A DNA stretch of 12,954 nucleotides from a bacterium (GTDB lineage: Bacteria; Vulcanimicrobiota; Vulcanimicrobiia; Vulcanimicrobiales; SCRA01). The stretch covers positions 1 through 12,954 of the forward strand of contig JAGWST010000073.1 of NCBI GenBank assembly GCA_028869325.1, read 5' to 3'. Below, piece after piece: positions 1-7,163 of the stretch (its first letter is position 1; the number at the start of each line of letters is the position of its first letter). A model generated the notes under the pieces. The model saw only the letters and a list, made by a program, of their open reading frames with translations. It searched no databases and was not told the origin of the DNA. Made by a program: the position numbers and the translations under genes.

Positions 1-391
<391 letters not shown>

Positions 392-490
392 TATAGCACG
401 GCGCTCCTAATCGCTCCGGTCGGTGCGACCCCGGGCGCCTACTCGCGCCGGTAGGAGACCAGCCCCACGCCCAGCGCCGGCTCCGCCGCA

Positions 491-1606
491 CTACGTTGCA
501 CGGGCCGTCAGTCCCAGACGTGCGAGCAAGGGCTGCATCGTGACACCGCCGAGCACCAGGGTGACGAAGACGACGCCGGCCGTCGCCGCGACGATCAAGC
601 CGCGGCCGGCGATCGTGAGCGGCAGGCTCAACGCCAACGCCATCGAGATGGCGCCGCGCAGACCGCCCCAGATCAGCACCAATCGCCAGCGCCGAGGCGG
701 GCGGCGGTGGCGCGGCAGAACGGGAATCAAGGCGAGGACGGCGATGGAGCGCGCAACGTATGTCGCAAGGACCGCTAGCGCCACCGGCACCGCCGCTCCC
801 GCGACGAGGCCGCGATCGATCTGCAGCCCGACCACGACCCAGAGCACGGCGTTGGCGACGAATGCGATGCGATCCCAGCTGAAGGTGACGGCACGGCGGC
901 TGCTCACGCGGTGCTCGCGCGCATTCATCAGCAAGGCGGCGGCGAGGACGGCGAAGATGCCGGAGCCGTGCACGCGTTCGGCCAATGCATAGGAGCCATA
1001 CGCCACGAACAGCGTGAGCACGAGCTCGACCGCCGGGTGGCGTGCCAGGCGCAGCACGAAGATGGTGAGGATGCCGACGGCGGCACCGCAGGCGACTCCC
1101 ACCAGCGTCACCGCCGTGAACATCCAAGCGGCCGCGAGCGGCGCGATCAGCGTACCGCCCACGGCCGTCGCGACGAAGACGCGAAAGAGGACGACCGCTA
1201 CGCCGTCGTTGAGCAGGCTCTCGCCCTCGATGATGGCCGCGAGCCCTGCCGGGGCCCCCAAACGGCGGAAGACGGCGAGCACGGCGATCGGATCGGTGGC
1301 GGAGACGATGGCGCCGAAGAGCAGTGAGGTCTCCCAGCTGGCGTGCCAAAGCCGATGCACGCCGGCGGAGACGAGCGCCGCCGTGATCACCGTTCCCGCC
1401 AGGGCCAGCAGCGTGATCGGCTGCCAGCGCTCCAGAAACTCGCGCGCGTCGAACGTCCATGCCCCCTGGAAGAGCAGCGGCGGGATGAAGATGAAGAGCA
1501 CGAGTTCGGGCGCTGGGAGCAGCGCTTCGCGAATCGGGAGAAAGCCGAGCGCCGCTCCCCCGACGACGAGCACCACTTCATAGGGCACCACGATGCCTCT
1601 GTGCAT
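491..1606 (-). CDS. NhaP-type Na+(K+)/H+ antiporter (CPA1 family), short at the N-terminus
   Basis: This is a 371-residue polytopic inner-membrane cation/proton antiporter. CPA1-family signatures are visible: PPLLFQGAW near residue 42, SATDPIA with Asp at about 105, EGESLLNDG at about 127-135 carrying the Asn-Asp ion-binding pair typical of electroneutral CPA1 members, and WGGLRGAISMALALSLP towards the C-terminus with the conserved helix Arg. It probably exports Na+ or K+ in exchange for protons; the ion cannot be read from the sequence. There is no cytoplasmic regulatory tail. The N-terminus begins at the VPYEVVLVVGGAALG helix, so the first membrane helix of typical relatives appears to be absent. 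The ATG at 1606 is preferred: GGGAG lies 5 nt upstream and the start overlaps the upstream stop as TGATG, implying translational coupling. A GTG at 1609 is the alternative. Confidence 0.93.
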   Translation of the reverse strand: MHRGIVVPYEVVLVVGGAALGFLPIREALLPAPELVLFIFIPPLLFQGAWTFDAREFLERWQPITLLALAGTVITAALVSAGVHRLWHASWETSLLFGAIVSATDPIAVLAVFRRLGAPAGLAAIIEGESLLNDGVAVVLFRVFVATAVGGTLIAPLAAAWMFTAVTLVGVACGAAVGILTIFVLRLARHPAVELVLTLFVAYGSYALAERVHGSGIFAVLAAALLMNAREHRVSSRRAVTFSWDRIAFVANAVLWVVVGLQIDRGLVAGAAVPVALAVLATYVARSIAVLALIPVLPRHRRPPRRWRLVLIWGGLRGAISMALALSLPLTIAGRGLIVAATAGVVFVTLVLGGVTMQPLLARLGLTARAT

Positions 1607-2466
1607 CACGGCTCCCGGGCGGCCAGCGCAACGCCGCCGAGCACCAGTACGCCGCCGAGCACGAAGGAGCGCGTCAGCTGCTCACCGAGCCAGAGCGCGC
1701 CGAGCAGCGCTCCGACGACCGGCTGTATGAAGAAGAAGAGCGAGACCAGCCATGCCGGCAGACGCTCGATGCCCTTGTACCAGAGATACCATCCCAACGC
1801 CGTCGCACCGATGCCGAGGTAGAGCACCACGAAGAGCGCGCGGAGATCGAAGACGGTGTGGCGGAAGAGCGACTCCACCAGCGCGGGCGGAATCAGGAAG
1901 AGGCAGCCCCAGACGGCCGACCACGCGCTGACGGGAAGCGCGCCCTCCTTACGCACCGCGGGCGCGCCGTCCACCGTGTAGATCGCCCACGTGATCGCGG
2001 AGATCAACAGGAGGACGATTCCCCATCGCGCGCGGGCATCGACGGCGTCGCCGCCTCCGATGACGGCGACGAAGCCCGCCGCCGAGACCAGGATACCCAG
2101 CATCTGCGTCCGCGTCGGGCGCTCGCCAAGGAGGAGCGCGCCGAGTGCGACCGTGGCCAGCGGCGTGGCACAGGTCACCAGCGCCGCGAGATGCGCGTTC
2201 GCGAGGTCGGTTCCGGCGAACTGCGCGACGATCGTGAGCGCGACCCAGAACCCCAAGCGAGGCCCCATCCGCCGAGCCGCACGGAACTGACCACCGCCCG
2301 TGATGCGTAGCGCCGCGAGCAGCACCAGACCGCCGATCGCGCAGCGTGCTACGCCTGCGGCAACCGGCGGTACGGCGCTGAAACCGTACTTGCTCACGAC
2401 GTACATCGCGCCCCAGAGTGCCGCCGAGATCAGCGGAAACAGCATGTAGCGCCGGTCGATGGCCAC
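1606..2466 (-). CDS. EamA/DMT-superfamily permease (drug/metabolite transporter, about 10 TM)
   Basis: This is a 286-residue membrane protein with two tandem EamA repeats of about 135 residues, the hallmark of 10-helix drug/metabolite transporters. Each repeat ends with the family's GE-containing segment: LLGERPTRTQMLGILVSAAG in the first and LWLGEQLTRSFVLGGVLVLG in the second. The first helix begins at MLFPLISAALWG after a short basic stretch (DRRY), consistent with a cytoplasmic N-terminus. Substrate is unknown; the family includes exporters of amino acids, nucleosides and small metabolites. The start is uncertain because neither candidate has a good Shine-Dalgarno. GTG at 2466 keeps the basic lead, while ATG at 2445 gives 279 residues. 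The frame stays open further upstream, but that stretch is antisense to the peptidase gene and is not convincing coding sequence. The gene is coupled to the downstream antiporter by a one-base overlap. Confidence 0.88.
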   Translation of the reverse strand: MAIDRRYMLFPLISAALWGAMYVVSKYGFSAVPPVAAGVARCAIGGLVLLAALRITGGGQFRAARRMGPRLGFWVALTIVAQFAGTDLANAHLAALVTCATPLATVALGALLLGERPTRTQMLGILVSAAGFVAVIGGGDAVDARARWGIVLLLISAITWAIYTVDGAPAVRKEGALPVSAWSAVWGCLFLIPPALVESLFRHTVFDLRALFVVLYLGIGATALGWYLWYKGIERLPAWLVSLFFFIQPVVGALLGALWLGEQLTRSFVLGGVLVLGGVALAAREP

Positions 2467-2514
2467 GCCGGGTCGTTCAACGGGAAGTAGGCATCGCCTG
2501 GCGAAGCGCGGGGT

Positions 2515-4599
2515 GTGAGCAGGCCCTTCGTGCCAAGCGATCTGCTGCGCTTGCGCATCGCGCAGTCCCCCGTGCTCTCCGTAGACGGACGGGTCGCCTT
2601 CGTCGTCCACGAAAGTGACGGCGAGCGCGACGAGCGCCTCACGGCGGTCTGGGTGGCCGACGAGAGCGGCGTGCGTCGCTTCACCGGCGGCGAGCACGAC
2701 GCTTCGCCGCGCTTCTCGCCCGATGGCAGGACACTGGCCTTCGTGCGCAGCGAGGGTGAGCGCCGCCGCATCTATCTGCTGCCCACCAGCGGCGGCGAGG
2801 CACGCCCGCTCTCTCCCGCATACGATGCGCTGGGGGCGCTCCGCTGGTCGCCGGACGGATCACGCATCGCATTCACCGCCAAAGCGGAGCGCGACGCCGG
2901 GGCAGAGATCTATCTCGATCAGCGCAGCGGCGCGCGCCACATCCGCACGCTGCTCTACAAGTCCGATGAAGAGGGGCTGGGCGACGGGCGCCGGCGCCAC
3001 CTCTTCGTCGTCGACGCGGGCGGCGGAGCCACGGAGCAGATGACGCGCGGCGAGTTCGACGTCGCCGCGCCGAGCTGGTCGCCTGCCGGCGATGAGATCG
3101 CGTTCGCGGCGCAGATCGATCTCCCCGAGACCAGCTTCCGTTCGGATATCTGGATCGTCGCGGCGGCCAATGGCACTTTACGGAGGCTGACGCGCTCGTT
3201 GGGCTGGGCGGCCTCGCCCGCGTTCTCGAACGACGGGCGCAGTATCGCCTACATCGGCCACGAGCACGGCGACGATGGGGTGGGTGGAAGCCGCAATATG
3301 CAGGTCTTCGTCGTGCCGCGCGAGGGTGGTACGGCGCGCTGCCTGACCGAGCGCTACCGCTACGGCATCGGCGACCACGTCTTCAGCGATACGCGCGGCC
3401 ACGGCAGCGATCTCATCGCCTGGAGCGAGGACGACGCCGCGATCTTCGCGCTTGCGACCGTCGAGGGCTCCGCCCAGGTCGTGCGCGTTGGAGTGGGCGA
3501 TGGCTCCGTCGCGCCTGTGGTCGGCGACACCGGACGCAGCGTGACCGGCGCCGACGTCGGTCGCGATTGCATCGCCTTCATCTATACGGACCCGCTGGTG
3601 CCGGCCGAGGTCGCCGTCTGCGCGCTGGACGGCGGCGGCGAGCGCCGGCTGACGGAGCTCAATCCTTGGCTCGCCGAGATCGACCTCGCCACTCCCGAGC
3701 GCCTGCGCCCGCTCCATGCCGACGGCACGCGCCTGGATCTGTGGGTGATGCGGCCGCCGCGCGCAGGCGCCGGCGATGGGCGGCTTCCACTGGTCTTCGA
3801 GATCCACGGCGGCCCACACGGCTGCTACGGCAGCGCGTTCTTCATCGAGTTCCAGATGCTCGCGGGGCAGGGCCTCGCAGTCGCCTACGGCAACATTCGC
3901 GGCTCGCAGTCGTACGGCGAGGCGTTCGCGCGCGCGGTGATGGGCGACTGGGGCGGGATCGACGTCGCCGACGCCTTGACGCTGCTGGATGCAGCCGTCA
4001 CGCACCTTCCAGCCGACCCGGCGCGCGTTGCCGTCGCAGGCGGCTCGTACGGCGGCTTCATGACCTCGCTGTTGATGGGCCGCGCCGCCGAGCGCTTCGC
4101 CTGCGGCATCTCGATGCGCGCGGTCAACGAGATGATCAGCATGATCGGAAGCTCGGATCTGGGCTGGTTTCTCGAGCGCGAGCTGGAGGCGTCGCTGCTG
4201 GAGGGCGAAGCCCAGCGGCTCTACGCGGCCTCTCCGCTCAGCGCGGCCAAGGATTACCGCGCGCCGCTGCTGATCCTGCACGGCGAGCGCGACTACCGCT
4301 GCCCGCTAGGGCAGGCCGAGGAGCTCTTCCAATTGCTGCGCCGCCTGCGCAAGCCCGTCGAGATGGTGCGCTTCGAGAGGGACTCGCACGGCCTCTCGCG
4401 CGACGGCCATCCGCGCAACCGTATCCTGCGGCTGCGCGCGATCGCGCACTGGATGGCGCGCTGGCTGCTGCCCGAGCGTGCGCGATCCGACGCCGCCGGC
4501 TGGCTCTTCGCGCCGCTGGAGGGCGAGGCGGGCGACGCCACGTCAAATTCAGAGGACGCCGTCTCGGCCATCTTGGCTTCGGCGGCGTCCTGTAGCTGA
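2515..4599 (+). CDS. S9-family serine peptidase (acylaminoacyl-peptidase / dipeptidyl aminopeptidase type)
   Basis: This 694-residue protein has the classic prolyl-oligopeptidase layout: an N-terminal beta-propeller of PD40/WD40-like blades (for example SPRFSPDGRTLAFVR and LRWSPDGSRIAFTAK) and a C-terminal alpha/beta hydrolase domain from about residue 400. The catalytic triad is visible: nucleophile Ser511 in GGSYGGF, Asp593 in HGERDYRCP and His625 in DSHGLSR. EIHGGPHG (about 430) is the usual oxyanion-side motif. It should release short or acylated peptides. I see no signal peptide, so it is probably cytoplasmic. A stop codon in frame at 2488-2490 leaves GTG 2515 as the first usable start; GTG 2530 is an alternative that would fit the family N-terminus (PSDLLRLR). 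The C-terminal tail of about 40 residues after the hydrolase domain is Ala/Ser-rich. The gene is alone in its transcription unit, divergent from the DMT permease gene. Confidence 0.95.
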   Translation: MSRPFVPSDLLRLRIAQSPVLSVDGRVAFVVHESDGERDERLTAVWVADESGVRRFTGGEHDASPRFSPDGRTLAFVRSEGERRRIYLLPTSGGEARPLSPAYDALGALRWSPDGSRIAFTAKAERDAGAEIYLDQRSGARHIRTLLYKSDEEGLGDGRRRHLFVVDAGGGATEQMTRGEFDVAAPSWSPAGDEIAFAAQIDLPETSFRSDIWIVAAANGTLRRLTRSLGWAASPAFSNDGRSIAYIGHEHGDDGVGGSRNMQVFVVPREGGTARCLTERYRYGIGDHVFSDTRGHGSDLIAWSEDDAAIFALATVEGSAQVVRVGVGDGSVAPVVGDTGRSVTGADVGRDCIAFIYTDPLVPAEVAVCALDGGGERRLTELNPWLAEIDLATPERLRPLHADGTRLDLWVMRPPRAGAGDGRLPLVFEIHGGPHGCYGSAFFIEFQMLAGQGLAVAYGNIRGSQSYGEAFARAVMGDWGGIDVADALTLLDAAVTHLPADPARVAVAGGSYGGFMTSLLMGRAAERFACGISMRAVNEMISMIGSSDLGWFLERELEASLLEGEAQRLYAASPLSAAKDYRAPLLILHGERDYRCPLGQAEELFQLLRRLRKPVEMVRFERDSHGLSRDGHPRNRILRLRAIAHWMARWLLPERARSDAAGWLFAPLEGEAGDATSNSEDAVSAILASAASCS

Positions 4600-4625
4600 A
4601 GCCGAAAGGGAACCAGACGGCTTCA
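4553..4625 (+). terminator. Two tandem hairpins at the end of the S9 peptidase gene
   Basis: Two inverted repeats bracket the stop codon. The first pairs AGGACGCCG (4553-4561) with CGGCGTCCT (4583-4591), a 9-bp stem inside the last codons. The second pairs TGAAGCCG (4597-4604, containing the stop codon) with CGGCTTCA (4618-4625), an 8-bp stem with a 13-nt loop. There is no T-tract after either, so this is not a textbook intrinsic terminator. It may protect the 3' end of the message or aid termination between convergent genes. Confidence 0.35.
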
Positions 4626-4688
4626 CAGTGGTTGTACCCCGATCCCCTGCCCTCACCAGCGTTCGGGCCCGCTTGGCCGGTAGCCGCC

Positions 4689-4700
4689 GCGGCCGGCCGC
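4689..4700. repeat. 12-bp perfect palindrome after the last ABC permease gene
   Basis: GCGGCCGGCCGC is a perfect 12-bp palindrome that shares its last base with the stop codon of the minus-strand permease. Its CCGGCC can also pair with GGCCGG at 4675-4680 to make a 6-bp stem with a 12-nt loop. It may form the 3' end structure of the exporter transcript. No T-tract is present, and simple GC-rich composition could explain it. Confidence 0.3.
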
Positions 4701-5503
4701 TAACTGCCCGTACCCTGGTAGCGGTTGAGGCCCAGCCGCCAGAAGCTGTAAGCGGCGGCAAACCAGACGGCGCCGACTGCCGGCGCCAGCAAGCCGAGCC
4801 ACGGCACGATGGCCAAGCCCTGGTCGCTCTTGTGTAGGAAGTAGACCGCCGGAAAGTAGTTCATGAAAGCGTAGGGCAGCACGTAGGCCAGCAGGATGCG
4901 CACGCCGCGCGTGTAGATGGAGACCGGGTAGCGCGTGAACTCCTGTTCCAGCGACATCACCACCCAGCGCAGTGTGTCGACGCGAACGAACCAGAACGCG
5001 ATGGTTGCGGTCGCGAGCGATATCGCCAGATCGATCAGCACACCGCCGGCCACCACCAGCGGCACCGCGACGAGGAAGACGGCATCGATGCGCACGTGGG
5101 CATACCACGTCGCGAAGACGAACCAGACGAGCGCCAGCGCCAGCTCGTCGGGCCACTGCTGATTGGGAACGGACACGATCTGAAAGAGCACGTCCCGCGG
5201 CCGCACCAGAAAACGGTCGAACGTGCCCTCCTGCACGTAGACCGGCACCTCGCCGATGCTGAAGAAGAGCAGATTGTGGGTGCTGTGGCCGAGCATCCAC
5301 AGCGCGTAGAGAAAGGCAATCTGGCGAAAATTCCAGCCTGCAAGCGAGGGGAAGTTGTAGAGGGTGGCGCCCAGCGCCGCGATCGCCACGCCGTGATAGG
5401 CGATCGTAAAGGCAAACCACATGATGAAGTTGGCCTTGTACTCCAGCATGGTCAGCAGCCGAATGCGCCACGCCTGCATGAAGACCGCCCACCAGCTACC
5501 CAC
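4700..5503 (-). CDS. ABC-2 type transporter permease (COG3694-like), second permease of the exporter
   Basis: This 267-residue membrane protein resembles the second permease of the uncharacterised ABC-2 exporters that pair two unlike permeases with a daunorubicin-resistance-type ATPase. About six hydrophobic helices are visible, starting at ANFIMWFAFTIAYHGVAIAAL. Between the second and third helices lies the segment GEVPVYVQEGTFDRFLVRPR, close to the conserved 'G(S/T)FD-LLVRP' coupling region of these families. The GTG at 5503 overlaps the upstream permease gene by 8 nt; an internal ATG at 5479 (MQAWRIRLL) is a possible alternative start. Together with the other permease it should form the membrane channel of a heterodimeric exporter energised by the ATPase encoded at 7160-8167. 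Substrate is unknown. This is the last gene of the operon. Confidence 0.9.
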   Translation of the reverse strand: MGSWWAVFMQAWRIRLLTMLEYKANFIMWFAFTIAYHGVAIAALGATLYNFPSLAGWNFRQIAFLYALWMLGHSTHNLLFFSIGEVPVYVQEGTFDRFLVRPRDVLFQIVSVPNQQWPDELALALVWFVFATWYAHVRIDAVFLVAVPLVVAGGVLIDLAISLATATIAFWFVRVDTLRWVVMSLEQEFTRYPVSIYTRGVRILLAYVLPYAFMNYFPAVYFLHKSDQGLAIVPWLGLLAPAVGAVWFAAAYSFWRLGLNRYQGTGS

Positions 5504-6302
5504 CCTGCACCACCACGCGATCGCGGCCGCGGCTCCAGATCCATGCGCCCAGCCCGGAGAAGACGATGAGCCAGGCGATCTGCTCGAGCAGCGCTCTGCC
5601 GATCTGTTGGCCGTGAATCAACCCAAGGTAGACAAAGAGCGGCGTGGAGTAGACGGCGGCAAACGGCAGGTGGAGCAGCACTCCCTGCAGCGCCCCCGGA
5701 AAGAGCGTCAAGGGGATGATCGCCCCCGAGAGCAGGTCGGAGAGCCAGCGCACCACCAGCTGGAGCGCGAAGGTCTCCAACGTCCAGAAGGCCACGCAGT
5801 TCATGCAGAAGTTGAGGAGGAAGTTCACCGCGTAGCCCAGCGCGAAGGCCGCCGCGAAGGCGGCGCCGGCCGCGAGATCTGGGGGCCGGTCGACGTGTAC
5901 CAACAGCAGGGCGATCAGCAGGCTGGGGATGACGCTCATGGCGTGCAGCAGCGTCGTGCCGACGCCGTCGCTGAAGAGTGAGCCCGGAATGCTGATCGGC
6001 TTGAGCAGGTCGGTGGCGATGGTGCCCAGACGAATCTTCTCGCGCAATTGGCGCGTTCCGTCGACCTCAAAGATCAACGAGAGCAGCAGTGCGACGGTCG
6101 AGTATGTGATGATCGTATGGAGCGGCAGGTTCGCCGGGGCGCGATTGTGCGCATAGAGCGCCGTCCAGAGCGCGCGAATGAGATAGACGCGCAGAACCAG
6201 CGAGCCGATCTCGCTGAACACCTCGACGCGATAGGTGGCCTCGCGCTGAAAGGCCTTGGAGGCGAACTGAAGGTATGCATCGAGGCGCAAGCTATGCCCC
6301 AC
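5496..6302 (-). CDS. ABC-2 type transporter permease (COG4587-like), first permease of the exporter
   Basis: This is a 268-residue membrane protein with about six helices. The N-terminal cytoplasmic stretch contains FQREATYRVEVFSEIG, and residues near 95 read GTIATDLLKPISIP, matching the 'G-I-x-x-x-LLKP' coupling segment typical of this permease family. The C-terminus ends in a short basic tail (RGRDRVVVQGG). The GTG start at 6302 lies inside a 24-bp direct repeat (6301-6324) and has only a very close GGAG. A TTG at 6290, preceded by a GGGG at a better distance, would give MRLDAYLQF and is a real alternative. The 8-nt overlap with the next permease suggests tight co-translation. It is separated from the upstream beta-helix gene by 96 bp, the only sizeable gap in the operon. 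Confidence 0.9.
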   Translation of the reverse strand: MGHSLRLDAYLQFASKAFQREATYRVEVFSEIGSLVLRVYLIRALWTALYAHNRAPANLPLHTIITYSTVALLLSLIFEVDGTRQLREKIRLGTIATDLLKPISIPGSLFSDGVGTTLLHAMSVIPSLLIALLLVHVDRPPDLAAGAAFAAAFALGYAVNFLLNFCMNCVAFWTLETFALQLVVRWLSDLLSGAIIPLTLFPGALQGVLLHLPFAAVYSTPLFVYLGLIHGQQIGRALLEQIAWLIVFSGLGAWIWSRGRDRVVVQGG

Positions 6303-6324
6303 TCACTCCGCTGCGCTCCGTTCG
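6301..6324. repeat. 24-bp direct repeat, copy 1 (overlaps permease start)
   Basis: This copy and the one at 6373-6396 share 23 of 24 bases (core CTCCGCTGCGCTCCGTTCG; the difference is at position 5, A here and G in the other). It starts two bases inside the permease gene, so it supplies that gene's putative GTG start and the adjoining GGAG. I saw no third copy elsewhere in the window. Confidence 0.85.
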
Positions 6325-6349
6325 TGGGGACCCCGATGCTGTGAGTTTT

Positions 6350-6372
6350 CCGGGGCACTCGCCCCGGTTTTT
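6350..6372 (+). terminator. Hairpin with T5 tract between the direct repeats
   Basis: CCGGGGC (6350-6356) pairs perfectly with GCCCCGG (6361-6367) around an ACTC loop, followed by five Ts at 6368-6372. This is the form of an intrinsic terminator acting on plus-strand transcripts. No plus-strand gene lies upstream of it, so it would stop antisense transcription of the permeases, or it is part of a repeat element. Read on the operon's own strand it is followed by AAAAC and should not terminate, although the hairpin would still form in the message. Confidence 0.55.
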
Positions 6373-6396
6373 ACTCGCTCCGCTGCGCTCCGTTCG
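6373..6396. repeat. 24-bp direct repeat, copy 2 (just after the beta-helix gene stop)
   Basis: This is the second copy of the repeat at 6301-6324, in the same orientation and 72 bp away start to start. It begins directly after the T-tract of the intervening hairpin and ends two bases before the stop codon of the beta-helix gene (6399-6401). The two copies plus hairpin therefore fill the gap between two operon genes almost exactly. Confidence 0.85.
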
Positions 6397-6398
6397 CT

Positions 6399-7163
6399 TC
6401 ATGGCTTCTTCTTGCCGGATTCGCGGCGGCGCTGCATCTCTTCCAGCTCGTAGAACGTCACGTCGTAGACCTTGCCGACGTCGGCCTTCACGGCAGGCTC
6501 GGCGGGGGCCGGCTTCTTGGCGGGCGCCGCGGATTTGGCAGCCGTCGGCTTGAGTCCGGCGTCGACCGCGCGATCCTCGGCGTGCTGCTTGCGCAGAAAG
6601 GCACTGTAGCTCGCGGCGATCTCCGCGCCCGCATCGGGCCCGGGTGCCACGTTGAAGACGAGCTCGCTGAAGCCCAGCTCTTGCAGCGCCTCGCGAATGA
6701 GCAGCCCGTCCGCCGGTGAGAATTGCCGGTTCCCCACAACCACGCCGCCGATCGGAACGTGCTCGCCCTCGGCCACCTCGCTCTTGACGTGGACGATGCC
6801 GTTGAGTCCGACGGAGCACCCAGCGCCCAGCCGCGCGGCGTTGAAGATCTTCACGCCGGCCGCGATGAAGCTGCCCGGACCCACCTCGCAGCCCACGAGA
6901 TAGGCGCCCGGGCCAACCAGGCACGCCTCGCCGAGCGTGAGCGGGAATTGCGAGACCGAGCCGCCGGATGAGCGCAGCACCGCCTGCTCCATCACCACGC
7001 AGTTGGGGCCGATGCGCATCGGGGCTCCCTCCGCCACGAGCACGGCGCCGTGCATGACCGCGCAGCCCTCCTCGATCTCCACGTCGCCGACCAGCGTCGC
7101 GGTCGGGGCGACGTAGGCCGAGTCGTGGATGCGAGGCGTCTTTCCCTTGCTCTCGACGATCAC
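6399..7163 (-). CDS. Gamma-carbonic-anhydrase-like left-handed beta-helix protein, probably non-catalytic
   Basis: This is a 254-residue soluble protein. Residues of about 10-145 are hexapeptide repeats of the left-handed parallel beta-helix (for example AYVAPTATLVGDVEIEEG, CLVGPGAYLVGCEVGPG), ending in HVPIGGVVVGN as in gamma-class carbonic anhydrase relatives (CaiE/PaaY/YrdA type). The positions where those enzymes carry zinc-binding histidines appear replaced: the 'VVH' equivalent reads VLR, and the 'GHGA-LHG' equivalent reads LGEACLVGPG. I therefore infer a structural or ligand-binding role, not carbonic anhydrase activity. A short helix follows, then an Ala/Lys/Pro-rich linker (about 205-225) and a charged tail VYDVTFYELEEMQRRR. 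The GTG at 7163 overlaps the ATPase stop as GTGA and has GGAGG 10 nt upstream. Its position between ATPase and permease genes suggests a partner of the exporter. An acyltransferase role is less likely. Confidence 0.87.
   Translation of the reverse strand: MIVESKGKTPRIHDSAYVAPTATLVGDVEIEEGCAVMHGAVLVAEGAPMRIGPNCVVMEQAVLRSSGGSVSQFPLTLGEACLVGPGAYLVGCEVGPGSFIAAGVKIFNAARLGAGCSVGLNGIVHVKSEVAEGEHVPIGGVVVGNRQFSPADGLLIREALQELGFSELVFNVAPGPDAGAEIAASYSAFLRKQHAEDRAVDAGLKPTAAKSAAPAKKPAPAEPAVKADVGKVYDVTFYELEEMQRRRESGKKKP

Noticed and set aside
423..1583. Plus-strand frames (423-992, 911-1327, 1014-1583) opposite the antiporter
   Set aside because: They are overlapping Ala/Thr/Arg/Asp-rich strings antisense to a membrane protein with clear CPA1 motifs.
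2467..2697. N-terminal extension of the DMT permease up to 2697
   Set aside because: The extra 77 residues are antisense to the peptidase N-terminus, are non-hydrophobic, and have no family equivalent; a start at 2466 or 2445 fits the first helix.
3178..4281. Long open frame of 367 codons on the minus strand, opposite the S9 peptidase
   Set aside because: It is antisense to a peptidase with a complete catalytic triad. Its product is an Ala/Arg/Asp/His-rich string without motifs, as expected from GC-rich antisense frames.
3567..4595. Plus-strand frame of 342 codons inside the peptidase gene
   Set aside because: It is Arg-rich, motif-free out-of-frame translation of the hydrolase domain.
6350..6372. 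Hairpin as a terminator for the minus-strand ABC operon
   Set aside because: On the minus strand it is followed by AAAAC and not by Ts. Downstream genes belong to the same exporter.
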